Positions 26,441 through 34,325 of a stretch of 64,000 bases of DNA are shown in pieces. The stretch's first letter is position 1; each line of letters starts with the position of its first letter. The translations under genes and the position numbers were made by a program. Below the pieces are notes generated by a model that saw nothing but the letters and a program-made list of their open reading frames with translations, ran no database searches and had not been told where the DNA came from. Source of the stretch: Planctomycetaceae bacterium (GTDB taxonomy: Bacteria > Planctomycetota > Phycisphaerae > Sedimentisphaerales > UBA12454); NCBI GenBank assembly GCA_021371795.1, contig JAJFVK010000014.1:26091-90090 (forward strand). Reading direction: 5' to 3'.

Positions 26441-26472
26441 GTCCGCTATTGAAAAAATTGGCGGACTTTTTT
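26441..26472 (+). terminator. Intrinsic terminator after tRNA-Asn
   Basis: GTCCGC (26441-26446) pairs with GCGGAC (26461-26466) around an A-rich loop and is followed by TTTTTTAT. From here to 26743, about 270 bases, I see no gene and no clear element. Confidence 0.75.
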
Positions 26473-26743
26473 ATGCGCTCATTTCTGGATTTTATAGCCT
26501 TCCTAACCATCGCTTTATCCGCTTGTTACAAAATATGTTACATGAAAAGTAGCTAAATTTTTTAAAGCAATAACCCCCTCCCCCGAACCTCTTGACCTGT
26601 TAACCCTAAACAGTCCAGTTTGGTAAACTCTCAGATTCTCTGTTCTACTGACTAATTGGTTGAATAATCCTGTCCCATTTGGGGGATATACAAACAATTT
26701 TCAATTTGTGTGATCAGACGACGGGAAAAAATGCTGGTTGGCA

Positions 26744-26959
26744 TTAGGCTTTATCGATTGTTATTCTTCTTTTAAGTTTGGTTGATATGGCGGCCAGCAG
26801 GATATGTTTTAAGCGGTCGAGTGTCAGACTGGAAAGATACTCATCTGTAAAATCGAATTTAAATGTTCCTCTGAAATTTTTTATCTTGTGCTCGACTTCG
26901 TTTCTTCCAAGCGAAGCAATTGCTATTGCCAAACGTTCATACAATCTTTCACTATCCAT
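26744..26959 (-). CDS. Small conserved-looking protein of unknown function
   Basis: 71 residues, charged and helical (DSERLYERLAIAIA, then LSSLTLDRLKHILLAAIS), no signal peptide or membrane segment. AGGGCGAG lies 8 nt before the ATG, and the codon use resembles that of the neighbours. It is divergent from queA, 131 nt away. The KIKNFRG...FDFTDEYL...LDRLKHILLAA layout suggests a real compact protein, but I cannot assign a family or role. Confidence 0.6.
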   Translation of the reverse strand: MDSERLYERLAIAIASLGRNEVEHKIKNFRGTFKFDFTDEYLSSLTLDRLKHILLAAISTKLKRRITIDKA

Positions 26960-27076
26960 TTACTCGCCCTGTATATATTGTTATTGTTATGCTTTTATCA
27001 TCGGTTTTATTGACCAGGTGCTTTATCAGCATCAAAAAAACTTCCACGATTTTTTTTGTTATTTTCCGAAAGGTCT

Positions 27077-27082
27077 GATAAT
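27077..27082 (+). promoter_or_regulatory. -10 box just upstream of queA
   Basis: GATAAT lies 8 nt before the queA ATG and there is no Shine-Dalgarno, suggesting a leaderless or near-leaderless start. The -35 region is poor (TTGTTA with a 15-nt spacer). Confidence 0.35.
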
Positions 27083-27090
27083 TTAATGTA

Positions 27091-28146
27091 ATGAATACAT
27101 TAGAATTTGACTATTATTTGCCGCAGGAGTTAATTGCGCAAAAGCCGGCCGATTCTCGCGATTCAAGCCGAATGCTGGTTTTAAACCGTTCCACAGGCTC
27201 TATAGCCGACAGCGGTTTTGGCGATATTATTAGACATTTGCAGAAGAACGATTGCCTTGTCATCAACAATACAAAGGTAATTCCGGCTAGATTCTATGCC
27301 CAAAAGAGCACCGGTGCCGCGATTGAAGGCCTGTTTTTGTCTCTTGAACAGAGCTTTTGGAAAGCGATGCTGAAGAACTCCTCAAAGCTGAAAGAAGGTC
27401 AAATAATAAGCCTTTTAGACAGAGAAAAAAACAACTTCTGTCCGGCAAAACTTGAGACAAAACTCGACGCCGGCCAATGGCTTATCAGTCCTCAAAGTCC
27501 GCTGGATACCGACCGGATTTTGGAGACAATCGGCTTTACTCCCTTGCCTCCGTATATAAAAAGGCCGGAGCCTGTTTTGCAGCATCAGGAGGATTGCCGA
27601 CGGTACCAGACCGTTTACGCCCGCCACAACGGCGCAATTGCCGCCCCTACTGCGGGCCTGCATTTTACCCCTGAAATACTCGACAAAATCGTCGACCTCG
27701 GCGTTGCAGTTGCGCAAGTTACGCTGCACGTTGGCGCAGGAACTTTTCTGCCGGTAAAAACCGAAATACTCGAAGAGCACAAAATCCACAGTGAAGAATA
27801 CTGCATCGATGCGCCTAACGCGGCCATTATAAACAATTCCATCAATTCAGGCGGTAGAATCATAGCCATCGGCACAACATCCGTCAGAACGCTCGAAACC
27901 GTCGCGATTGCGGCGGGGGGCAGGAAGGTCATTCCATCAAAAGGCTCTACGAATCTTTTTATCCTGCCCGGCTTTAAGTTCCAGATTACAGACGCGATGG
28001 TTACAAATTTTCACCTGCCGAAATCTACATTATTGGCACTTGTGGCGGCGTTTGCCGGCATGGAAACGACATTAAAGGCGTACAGACACGCTGTGGAGCA
28101 AAAATATCGCTTTTATTCTTACGGCGATTGTATGTTGATTATATAG
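27091..28146 (+). CDS. queA: S-adenosylmethionine:tRNA ribosyltransferase-isomerase QueA
   Basis: 351 residues, full length. Signature segments: FDYYLPQELIAQKPADSRDSSRMLVL at the start, NNTKVIPARF, APTAGLHFT, THIGAGTF-like LHVGAGTFLPV, IHSEEY, GTTSVRTLE and TNFHLPKSTLLALVAAFAG. QueA transfers the ribosyl part of SAM to preQ1 in tRNA to form epoxyqueuosine. The tRNAs it modifies (GUN anticodons) include Asn and Asp, and both tRNA genes happen to lie within 3 kb here. No other queuosine gene is present in the window. Confidence 0.96.
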   Translation: MNTLEFDYYLPQELIAQKPADSRDSSRMLVLNRSTGSIADSGFGDIIRHLQKNDCLVINNTKVIPARFYAQKSTGAAIEGLFLSLEQSFWKAMLKNSSKLKEGQIISLLDREKNNFCPAKLETKLDAGQWLISPQSPLDTDRILETIGFTPLPPYIKRPEPVLQHQEDCRRYQTVYARHNGAIAAPTAGLHFTPEILDKIVDLGVAVAQVTLHVGAGTFLPVKTEILEEHKIHSEEYCIDAPNAAIINNSINSGGRIIAIGTTSVRTLETVAIAAGGRKVIPSKGSTNLFILPGFKFQITDAMVTNFHLPKSTLLALVAAFAGMETTLKAYRHAVEQKYRFYSYGDCMLII

Positions 28147-28231
28147 ATTAAATTGTTGCCTAAGGATAAAGTGCCGATATAATGACTGGCTTGTAATAAA
28201 TTTTAGATTTAGTTATGTAGGGTTAGTAGAA

Positions 28232-28690
28232 ATGATTTTGACACAAATTCTTGAACCGACTTGTGTAAAGGTTCCGCTTGAAGGCACAGATAAAGAATCT
28301 GTAATAAAGGAACTCGTTGACCTTCTTGGCGCAGCAAATTTATTAAATGACAAACAGCAGGTTTTCCAGTCTGTTATCACACGCGAAAGCACAAAGAGTA
28401 CCGGCATTGGTTTCGGTATAGCTATTCCGCACGGCAAATGCAATGGCGTAAAAGAGCTTGTAATGGCGATAGGCATTTCACACAAAGGCCTTGATTTTCA
28501 GAGCATTGACAACAAACCTGTTTACATTATTGTTTTGCTGGCTTCACCGGTTGACAGAACTGGCCCGCACATCCAGGCATTGGCCAGAATCAGCAGATTA
28601 ATGCTTGATGAGGAATTTAAAACAACGCTTCAAAACTCACAATCCGCCGAACAGTTGTATAAATTGATCAGCGAAAAAGAAGCTGAATAA
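28232..28690 (+). CDS. PTS EIIA-type protein, PtsN-like
   Basis: 152 residues of the fructose/nitrogen EIIA family. GIAIPHGKCNGV contains the phospho-accepting His; SPVDRTGPHIQALARISRLM is the typical C-terminal region. With no EIIB/EIIC or HPr near it, it is probably a regulatory EIIA (EIIA-Ntr type), not a sugar-transport component. The weak GTAGGG site lies about 10 nt before the ATG. It is convergent with the flgM-like gene 73 nt away. Confidence 0.87.
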   Translation: MILTQILEPTCVKVPLEGTDKESVIKELVDLLGAANLLNDKQQVFQSVITRESTKSTGIGFGIAIPHGKCNGVKELVMAIGISHKGLDFQSIDNKPVYIIVLLASPVDRTGPHIQALARISRLMLDEEFKTTLQNSQSAEQLYKLISEKEAE

Positions 28691-28763
28691 CTCCCTGTGC
28701 GGTTAGGATAGGGACCCAAAACACATAAGAAGTGCGTTTATGTTCAAGTGTAGCGGTATTCGC

Positions 28764-29057
28764 TTATTGCTCTACGATAAGTTCTTCGAGCAGTCTGTCG
28801 ATAGTAGCATCGAGTTTTTCATCGATTTGATATTCACCCATACTGATTTGTCTGCGGACGGTCGTTATTTTCTCGTATCTTACTTCCGGCAGTTGGGCGA
28901 TTTTATCCAAAAGCTGCGAAAGCGGTTTTTTGGCCGCCGACTGCAGCATTTCTTCTGTTCTTATATCATCTGTGGGATTTAACTCTTCGCACTCATTCAA
29001 ATTGAGCCTGCGATTAGAAGCCATGGTGTTATGTAATTGTGTTTTAAATTGTTTCAT
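28764..29057 (-). CDS. FlgM-like anti-sigma-28 factor
   Basis: 97 residues from the ATG at 29057, the typical FlgM length; GAAAGG lies upstream. A TTG at 29123 would add 22 residues. The C-terminal third (RYEKITTVRRQISMGEYQIDEKLDATIDRLLEEL) matches the FlgM pattern of a helix, then xGxYxID, then an IA/IDRLL helix, the part that binds sigma-28. The N-terminal half is polar and low in similarity, as in other FlgM proteins. FlgM holds FliA until the hook is complete. No flagellar gene is in the window, though an MCP is at the right edge. Confidence 0.6.
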   Translation of the reverse strand: MKQFKTQLHNTMASNRRLNLNECEELNPTDDIRTEEMLQSAAKKPLSQLLDKIAQLPEVRYEKITTVRRQISMGEYQIDEKLDATIDRLLEELIVEQ

Positions 29058-29123
29058 TTCCGCTAAAACCTTTCTCGAATACAATTTAGCCCGAGAATAA
29101 TCCGTTTTTTCAGCTAAATCCAA

Positions 29124-29570
29124 AGGCTCAAAGCATTTCGGCTTTTACGAGCCCCTATATGTTGTGTCCCGTTAATCCATTACGGCTTTAAATTTATTAC
29201 TTACAATACTGATATCGTCTGTATGAAAATCAAAACTTTAAAAAAGTTTTAACTTTTTTATATATATTTAAATGTTGCGTTTTTGCATAAAAACTGTGTT
29301 TTTAGCCCTGTTACTGCATATTATCAAGGCTGTTTATTTTAATTTAAGCTACGATGTAATTGATAATTTGGCGAATTTGATGGGATACAACATATTGTGT
29401 GTCGAGGTCCTAAAACAAGCATAAATTGTTTCGTTGATGGAGAATTGGTTTACATAAAATGGAAAAAGTAAATTTTTAAATGTGGTTGTGCGGTTCGTAA
29501 ACTTCTTCAACAGCTTTGCTTAACAGTTATGAACGAGATGAAAATTATTAAGAATCCGGATTAATATAGC
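29124..29570. other. AT-rich intergenic stretch without a recognised element
   Basis: About 450 bases between the flgM-like gene and the tRNA-Asp promoter. It is AT-rich, with short AT palindromes (AAAACTTTAAAAAAGTTTT near 29235) and no open frame with a plausible start and composition. Confidence 0.4.
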
Positions 29571-29598
29571 TTGACAAACTAATTTTTGCGATTACTTT
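29571..29598 (+). promoter_or_regulatory. tRNA-Asp promoter
   Basis: TTGACA (29571-29576) with TACTTT at 29593-29598 (16-nt spacer), about 30 nt before the tRNA. Confidence 0.6.
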
Positions 29599-29627
29599 TA
29601 TACATCTCAATTAGATGAGCAATTTAC

Positions 29628-29701
29628 GGGGCCGTAGCTCAATTGGCTAGAGCATCGGACTGTCGATCCGAAGGTTGAGGGTTCGAACCCCTTCGGCCTC
29701 G
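29628..29701 (+). tRNA. tRNA-Asp (GTC)
   Basis: 74 nt. Acceptor GGGGCCG/CGGCCTC (one G-T pair); anticodon stem TCGGA/TCCGA with loop CTGTCGA, anticodon GTC at 29662-29664; T arm GAGGG-TTCGAAC-CCCTT. Discriminator G, no encoded CCA. Confidence 0.95.
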
Positions 29702-29708
29702 TTAATGT

Positions 29709-29745
29709 AAAACCTTGCAGGTAAATAACTTGCAAGGTTTTTTTT
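29709..29745 (+). terminator. Intrinsic terminator after tRNA-Asp
   Basis: AAAACCTTGCA pairs with TGCAAGGTTTT over 11 bp and is followed by further T residues. Confidence 0.8.
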
Positions 29746-29932
29746 GTTTCACTAAAAATATCAAAAAAAGCAAGTGCACCAAAATGCACTAAAAAGAATT
29801 GGATCAGGTCTGTGAAAATTAGAGCTGGAGAGGTGGTGAGAAGGTCTAAATTTGAGAATTGATCCAAAAGTGTTAAAATCTTATCTATTTAATAGATTGA
29901 TAATTTTTCTTAAAACCCCGTATTTACCACAG

Positions 29933-29961
29933 TTGAAATGGGTAAGTAATTAGGTTATAAT
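29933..29961 (+). promoter_or_regulatory. Promoter of PEP-CTERM copy 1
   Basis: TTGAAA (29933-29938), 17 nt, TATAAT (29956-29961). The start is near 29968. The leader of about 139 nt includes hairpin GTCCTT-TTGTT-AAGGAC at 29984-30000. Confidence 0.7.
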
Positions 29962-30106
29962 TGGCCGTCGATAGCTTGGGTTAGTCCTTTTGTTAAGGAC
30001 GGGGCGGATTTGGAAGAAAGCGAGAAAACGAGCCATTTCTTTTTTCCTCTATTATTAGCTCCTTAAAGTGAATTTGTAATTATTTATTTTTTTGGAGGAC
30101 GAGAAA

Positions 30107-30802
30107 ATGAAGAAAACGGTCATAGTTTGCGCAATTGTTATGCTTGTGATTGGTCTGTCAGCCAATACAAATGCTGCGTATGTAGAAACATTCGACAGTA
30201 GTAACGCCGGTTGGTTGTGGATGAACCAGAGCTATGTTCAAACGGCTACCACCTATAACAGCACCGGAGGTAATACTGATGGGTACATAAGTTGCATTGC
30301 TACCACTTTGTCGCGTGTTGTTGGCATTAATCCTACTAATATTGTTGGTGGGGTTGGAACCGGACAAACGACTTGGACGGATCTAACTGACAGTACATTG
30401 ACTGTGGATTTTAAAGTTAGCGGCACTGCTACGGCTCAGGATGGCGGTACCCCAATGGTAAGGTTCTACGTCGCCAGCGGCGGCACATACTATATCGCTA
30501 AGGAGGCCTACAGCTGGAATCCAAACAGCGACATAAGTTGGACAACACATCAGATAGCTTTGTTGGCGGAAAATTTTGTATGTGAGTTAGGAAGCAAATC
30601 CTTTGCAGATGTAATCGCTAATGCAGACGATATAGGCCTGCAGTGCGGCCCCAGTGATGGCGCAACTTATGTAGACGTTCCTGGAATCGGCTTTGCCGGC
30701 GATGCAACGCTTATGTTTGATAACTTCGGTACAATTCCAGAACCAGCAACAATAAGTATTCTTGCAATAGGTGCATTGGGTCTGATTCGCAGAAAAAAAT
30801 AG
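30107..30802 (+). CDS. PEP-CTERM sorting-domain protein, copy 1
   Basis: 231 residues. A signal peptide (MKKTVIVCAIVMLVIGLSAN...AA) is followed by about 180 residues rich in Thr, Ser, Gly and aromatic residues, a beta-sandwich-like secreted domain (opening ETFDSSNAGW as in many planctomycete carbohydrate-binding-like proteins). The C-terminus is IPEPATISIL, a hydrophobic span, then RRKK: the PEP-CTERM signal for exosortase-dependent sorting to the envelope. The exosortase is not in the window. GGAGG lies 8 nt before the ATG at 30107. The mature part is not related to that of copy 2. Confidence 0.85.
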   Translation: MKKTVIVCAIVMLVIGLSANTNAAYVETFDSSNAGWLWMNQSYVQTATTYNSTGGNTDGYISCIATTLSRVVGINPTNIVGGVGTGQTTWTDLTDSTLTVDFKVSGTATAQDGGTPMVRFYVASGGTYYIAKEAYSWNPNSDISWTTHQIALLAENFVCELGSKSFADVIANADDIGLQCGPSDGATYVDVPGIGFAGDATLMFDNFGTIPEPATISILAIGALGLIRRKK

Positions 30803-30825
30803 AATCATCAAAAATTAATGAATTT

Positions 30826-30857
30826 AAAACGGCAGGATTATTCTTGCCGTTTTTTTT
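30826..30857 (+). terminator. Terminator of PEP-CTERM copy 1
   Basis: AAAACGGCA pairs with TGCCGTTTT (with G-C extension inside) and is followed by a T-run of eight. It is identical in form to the terminator of copy 2. Confidence 0.8.
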
Positions 30858-31029
30858 GTGAATAAAAAAGCAAGTGCACCAAAATACACCAAAAGGAAGA
30901 AGGTCAGGTCTGTGAAAATTAAGAAAAATTCGAGTGAGAGAAGGTCTAAAATTGAGTATTGATCTAACTTTCAAATCTACCTACTTAATAGATTGAGAAG
31001 ATTTTTCTTGAAACCCGTATTTACCACAG

Positions 31030-31058
31030 TTGAAATGGGTAAGTAATTAGGCTATAAT
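31030..31058 (+). promoter_or_regulatory. Promoter of PEP-CTERM copy 2
   Basis: TTGAAA (31030-31035), 17 nt, TATAAT (31053-31058), matching copy 1 base for base in both boxes. The leader hairpin is GTCCTT-TTGTT-AGGGAC at 31080-31096; the one change from copy 1 turns a T-A pair into T-G, so pairing is kept. Confidence 0.7.
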
Positions 31059-31217
31059 TAACTATCGTAGTTTGGGTTAGTCCTTTTGTTAGGGACGGAG
31101 CGGAAGATTTGGAAGAAGGCGAGAAAACGAGCCATTTCTTTTTTCCTATCTATTATTTAGCTCCTTAAAGTAAATTTGTAATTATTTATTATTTTATTTT
31201 TTGGAAGGAAAGAGAAA

Positions 31218-31856
31218 ATGAAAAAGTTAGTAGCAATTTGTGCGGTATTAGTCACAGTCACCGCCAGTCTTATGGCTGCACCAGTTACCGGCACCTATGA
31301 TTCCCGCACAGAGGGTTCAACGATTATTGCGAATGTTCCTTATGTGGAAGGTGCAACTGTTTCATCATTTTGGGAAGATGTCACAGGAGATGTCGGAATG
31401 TTCGATGCTTGGGGGTACTCTGGCGATACTCAGTGGTATATTGAAGCACATGACCCTGCTTGGGAAGACGGAATCTATTGTGGCTTTATTCAGCTCAACA
31501 GCTTCGGTAACGCCCCGTGGTTCGGAGACAATCCAACAGAGGTCGGCGGCTACGAAGGGCTGATTACAGAGTGGACACTGGAGGAAACTTACACAGGGGA
31601 AGTTCTTGACCTTGTACTAAGAGGCACTGCTGTCCTGGACAAAAAACACATGATGCCTTGGTACCCAATCACAATGGATAAGTTCGTGGACATGTCGCCA
31701 GTGTCAATCAGTTTTGAAATGGGGTTTAATGGCGTATCTGATGAAGGTTATATCGGCGGTACTCCTGATTATCTTGTCGTTACAGTCATTCCTGAACCAG
31801 CAACAATAAGTATTCTTGCAATAGGTGCATTAGGTCTGATTCGCAGAAAAAAATAG
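31218..31856 (+). CDS. PEP-CTERM sorting-domain protein, copy 2
   Basis: 212 residues. Signal peptide (MKKLVAICAVLVTVTASLMA), an acidic, Trp/Tyr-rich mature part of about 165 residues with no family I recognise, and a C-terminal PEP-CTERM tail identical to that of copy 1 over 22 residues (begins IPEPATISIL, ends RRKK). AAGGAA lies about 9 nt before the ATG. Promoter, leader, tail and terminator are shared with copy 1, while the mature domain is different, so the locus looks like one expression-and-sorting cassette carrying two different cargo proteins. Confidence 0.83.
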   Translation: MKKLVAICAVLVTVTASLMAAPVTGTYDSRTEGSTIIANVPYVEGATVSSFWEDVTGDVGMFDAWGYSGDTQWYIEAHDPAWEDGIYCGFIQLNSFGNAPWFGDNPTEVGGYEGLITEWTLEETYTGEVLDLVLRGTAVLDKKHMMPWYPITMDKFVDMSPVSISFEMGFNGVSDEGYIGGTPDYLVVTVIPEPATISILAIGALGLIRRKK

Positions 31857-31879
31857 AATCATCAAAAATTAATGAATTT

Positions 31880-31910
31880 AAAACGGCAGGATTATTCTTG
31901 CCGTTTTTTT
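31880..31910 (+). terminator. Terminator of PEP-CTERM copy 2
   Basis: Same AAAACGGCA/TGCCGTTTT hairpin with T-run as after copy 1. A further small hairpin, AAATGGA-CAAA-TCCATTT, lies at 31947-31964. Confidence 0.8.
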
Positions 31911-32087
31911 GTGAATAAAAAAGCAAATATGTACCGGTTCAGTTTGAAATGGACAAATCCATTTTACAGTTAAGTGACTGCTTTGCTTTGGTATCCAGTA
32001 GTGCTCCAGTGAGTCTCTTATCATCACCACCACCACTACTATATATTGGAATTGGTGGAGTCAAGTAAATACCCACTTCTTAGAAAT

Positions 32088-32299
32088 GAGGGGTGCATCA
32101 AGATTTTTCGGCACTTCTTCATTTATCGTAACAAAAACAAACGTTATTTGTTCTTCAAAAATGCGGTTTTATATAAGTTTATGTCAGTGGTTACTATGCT
32201 ATCAGCCATTGCAAAGTAAGATGACCATTCTTAACTGACGTTTGCTATTAAAGTTAAGCGTGGGAGTACAACGTGCCACTATTTTTTGATGCACCCCTC
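32088..32299. mobile_element. MITE-like element, 212 bp, with terminal inverted repeats
   Basis: GAGGGGTGCATCAA at 32088-32101 is repeated inverted at 32286-32299 (14/14). The match resumes at the same distance from each end (GGCAC at 32110-32114 and GTGCC at 32273-32277), giving imperfect terminal repeats of about 27 bp. The interior is AT-rich, with no gene. No target-site duplication is visible, so it is old, or the structure has another role. It lies in a non-coding gap of about 760 bases. Confidence 0.5.
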
Positions 32300-32323
32300 T
32301 GTCACACCAAAAAGTGAAGAATA

Positions 32324-32352
32324 TTGACAGTTACATGAATTTTCATTATACT
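32324..32352 (+). promoter_or_regulatory. Strong promoter-like sequence without an adjacent gene
   Basis: TTGACA (32324-32329), 17 nt, TATACT (32347-32352). The next gene starts 268 nt downstream and has its own -10 box, so this may drive an untranslated RNA. A short C/G hairpin at about 32504-32517 followed by GTTTT could end it. Confidence 0.45.
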
Positions 32353-32602
32353 CAAGCTTTTATTCTTATTGGATTTAAGTTTTGCGAAATCACACCAAGT
32401 GAAAAACGCTATTATGTAGGTTTGTCATCTGGATAAACGGGTTGTAGGCGTATGTAAATCGTTATTTTGTAACAGGTTATATCTTCGACAGGTTTGTAAA
32501 GTTGTCCCGTTCGGGGAGTTTTCAGAGATTCTATACAGCCTCATTTTTTTGCCGACCTTTGTGTCCCAGTATTTTGTTATTTAAAGATTATTTATTATTA
32601 TA

Positions 32603-32608
32603 TATAAT
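32603..32608 (+). promoter_or_regulatory. -10 box next to the kinase start codon
   Basis: TATAAT with 11 nt to the ATG, weak TTTAAA at -35, and no ribosome site. This suggests a near-leaderless mRNA. Confidence 0.4.
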
Positions 32609-32619
32609 TGACAATATAA

Positions 32620-33465
32620 ATGGCTATTGAACGATTTGAATTAGAAGGTTTTACAATCATCAAAAAACTTGGCGTAGGAGCCAGGAGCATGATTTTCCTT
32701 GCCAAAGACAAGGAAAGCGGCCAGACCGTTGCGCTCAAACGAGCCGTATATGAAACACCTGAAGATTACCGTATTTTTGAGCAAATAGAAAATGAATATG
32801 AGGTTTCAAAGGCAGTCAATCATCCTTATCTCCGCAAATGCAATAAGCTGATTAAAATTCGCAAACTTCTCAAAGTAAAAGAATTGTGTCTGTCGATGGA
32901 TTTGTTTGAGGGCGAATCGCTTGAGAGGTCAAAAGGTTTGAGTCTTGGCGATGTGCTTTTGGTTTTCAGAATGGTTGCCGAGGGACTGGGCGCGATGCAT
33001 CAGCAGGGATACATTCACTGCGATATCAAACCAAATAATATTCTCATCAATAACGAATCCGGAGCTATCAGCATTATCGACCTCGGACAGGGCTGTAAAA
33101 TCGGAACTGTAAAGCCGCGAATTCAGGGTACGCCCGATTACATCGCTCCCGAACAGGTTAAGAGAATGCACTTAGACGCGCGAACGGATATTTTCAATCT
33201 CGGTGCGACAATGTACTGGGCGCTGACAGGCAAAAATGTGCCGACGCTGATTCCGCAGGGCAACGATCTTGCGGCGCTTCTGGGGCAGAAAGGTCTTACC
33301 GCTCCGCATCAAATTTATAAAAAAATTCCGATAAGCGTTTCGAATCTTGTCGTTGATTGCGTTAAGGAAGAACCTTCAAAACGTCCCACGTCGATGGCGA
33401 ACGTGATTACAAGGCTCGACTTGCTGATTCACAGCATCTTCTCCAAAAGGATAGGCGGACAATAA
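32620..33465 (+). CDS. Hanks-type serine/threonine protein kinase, single domain
   Basis: 281 residues, almost only the kinase fold. IKKLGVGARSMIFLA is the glycine-rich loop, VALKRAV the ATP-binding Lys, ENEYEV the helix C Glu, HCDIKPNNILI the catalytic loop (HCD for HRD), DLGQG the metal site (DLG for DFG), and GTPDYIAPEQV the activation-segment end. There is no transmembrane segment or sensor domain, so it is cytoplasmic. Its TAA is directly followed by the ATG of a PPP-type phosphatase, giving a kinase/phosphatase pair. The target is unknown. Confidence 0.9.
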   Translation: MAIERFELEGFTIIKKLGVGARSMIFLAKDKESGQTVALKRAVYETPEDYRIFEQIENEYEVSKAVNHPYLRKCNKLIKIRKLLKVKELCLSMDLFEGESLERSKGLSLGDVLLVFRMVAEGLGAMHQQGYIHCDIKPNNILINNESGAISIIDLGQGCKIGTVKPRIQGTPDYIAPEQVKRMHLDARTDIFNLGATMYWALTGKNVPTLIPQGNDLAALLGQKGLTAPHQIYKKIPISVSNLVVDCVKEEPSKRPTSMANVITRLDLLIHSIFSKRIGGQ

Positions 33466-34314
33466 ATGGCGGAAGATTTTATCAAGCTGCTTGAGGCCGG
33501 TATCCTTGCTAACGAGCAGGATAAATTCCGCAAGGCTAATATAGTGGCTTTGCCGGCAGCGGGCGATTTGGTAATTACCGGAGACATTCACGGCCATAGA
33601 AGAAATTTTGAACGCATCGTTTCATATTCAAATCTCGAAAAAAATCCTGACAGGCATCTGATTTTGCAGGAAATTATTCACGGTGGTCAGGAAGATACGC
33701 ATGGCGGCTGTCTTTCGTTCGAGGTACTTGCCGATGCCGTCAAACTCAAACTTAATTTTCCAAACCAGGTGCATTTCATCCTCGCCAATCACGATACCGC
33801 ATTCATAAACAACAGCGATGTGATGAAAGGCGGCAAGGAAATGAACGCGTCAATGAGGGCTGCGCTGAAGCGAAAATACGGCAGCAGGATGAAGGCGGTT
33901 GAAAGCGCAATCGAAAGATTTTTGTTTTCGCAGCCTTTGGCGGTTAAAACTGCCAATCGAATATGGATTTCACATTCGCTGCCGGCAGACAGAAACGTTG
34001 ATAAATTCGATTTTTCAATTTTCGACAGGCACCTGAAAGTGAGTGATATTGTTCGTCCTAATTCGGTTTATACGCTGACGTGGGGCAGAAATCAAAGCGA
34101 AGAAAGCCTTAATTTTTTCGCCGGTAAACTCGATGTCGATTTGTTCGTACTCGGTCATCAGGTGCAGGAAACCGGCTGGTCAAGCAATAATAAGAATCTT
34201 ATAATTATCGATTCGCAGCACAATCACGGCCACTTGATACGGGTTGAACTTGACGCTGAATATACGATAGACAAGCTGATTAAATCGCTTGTTCCGATTG
34301 CGAGTATTGGCTAA
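33466..34314 (+). CDS. PPP-family metallophosphoesterase (Ser/Thr phosphatase-like)
   Basis: 282 residues. GDIHGHRRNFERI is the first metal-binding motif. In place of GDxVDRG the sequence has EIIHGGQEDTHGG, so the usual Asp is not in standard form. FILANHDTAF corresponds to GNHE/D, and SHSLPADR and GHQVQETG supply later metal His residues. This is the order of PPP phosphatases and related phosphoesterases. Being translated directly after a protein kinase suggests it reverses that kinase's work, but a non-protein substrate cannot be excluded. A glycosyltransferase follows after 11 nt. Confidence 0.82.
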   Translation: MAEDFIKLLEAGILANEQDKFRKANIVALPAAGDLVITGDIHGHRRNFERIVSYSNLEKNPDRHLILQEIIHGGQEDTHGGCLSFEVLADAVKLKLNFPNQVHFILANHDTAFINNSDVMKGGKEMNASMRAALKRKYGSRMKAVESAIERFLFSQPLAVKTANRIWISHSLPADRNVDKFDFSIFDRHLKVSDIVRPNSVYTLTWGRNQSEESLNFFAGKLDVDLFVLGHQVQETGWSSNNKNLIIIDSQHNHGHLIRVELDAEYTIDKLIKSLVPIASIG

Positions 34315-34325
34315 GGACGGTTAAT

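Larger units (their letters stand above)
29764..31925 (+). repeat. Tandem duplication of a PEP-CTERM gene cassette (two units of about 1.1 kb)
   Basis: Unit 1 runs from about 29764 and unit 2 from about 30861. Both start with GCAAGTGCACCAAAAT, share about 340 bases of promoter and leader, and end with almost identical code for the PEP-CTERM tail, an identical 3' flank and the same terminator. A stub of the repeat start (AATAAAAAAGCAAAT) follows unit 2. The central coding parts are unrelated. The 405 and 415 bases before the two genes are therefore accounted for by shared leader sequence. Confidence 0.8.

Noticed and set aside
26365..26743. Possible integration site of a mobile element at tRNA-Asn
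   Set aside because: No integrase, no repeat of the tRNA 3' end and no foreign genes downstream; an ordinary terminator follows the tRNA.
29607..29867. Minus-strand open frame of 86 codons across tRNA-Asp, with the peptide GFEPSTFGSTVRCSSQ
   Set aside because: It is the antisense translation of the tRNA, a well-known false protein in databases.
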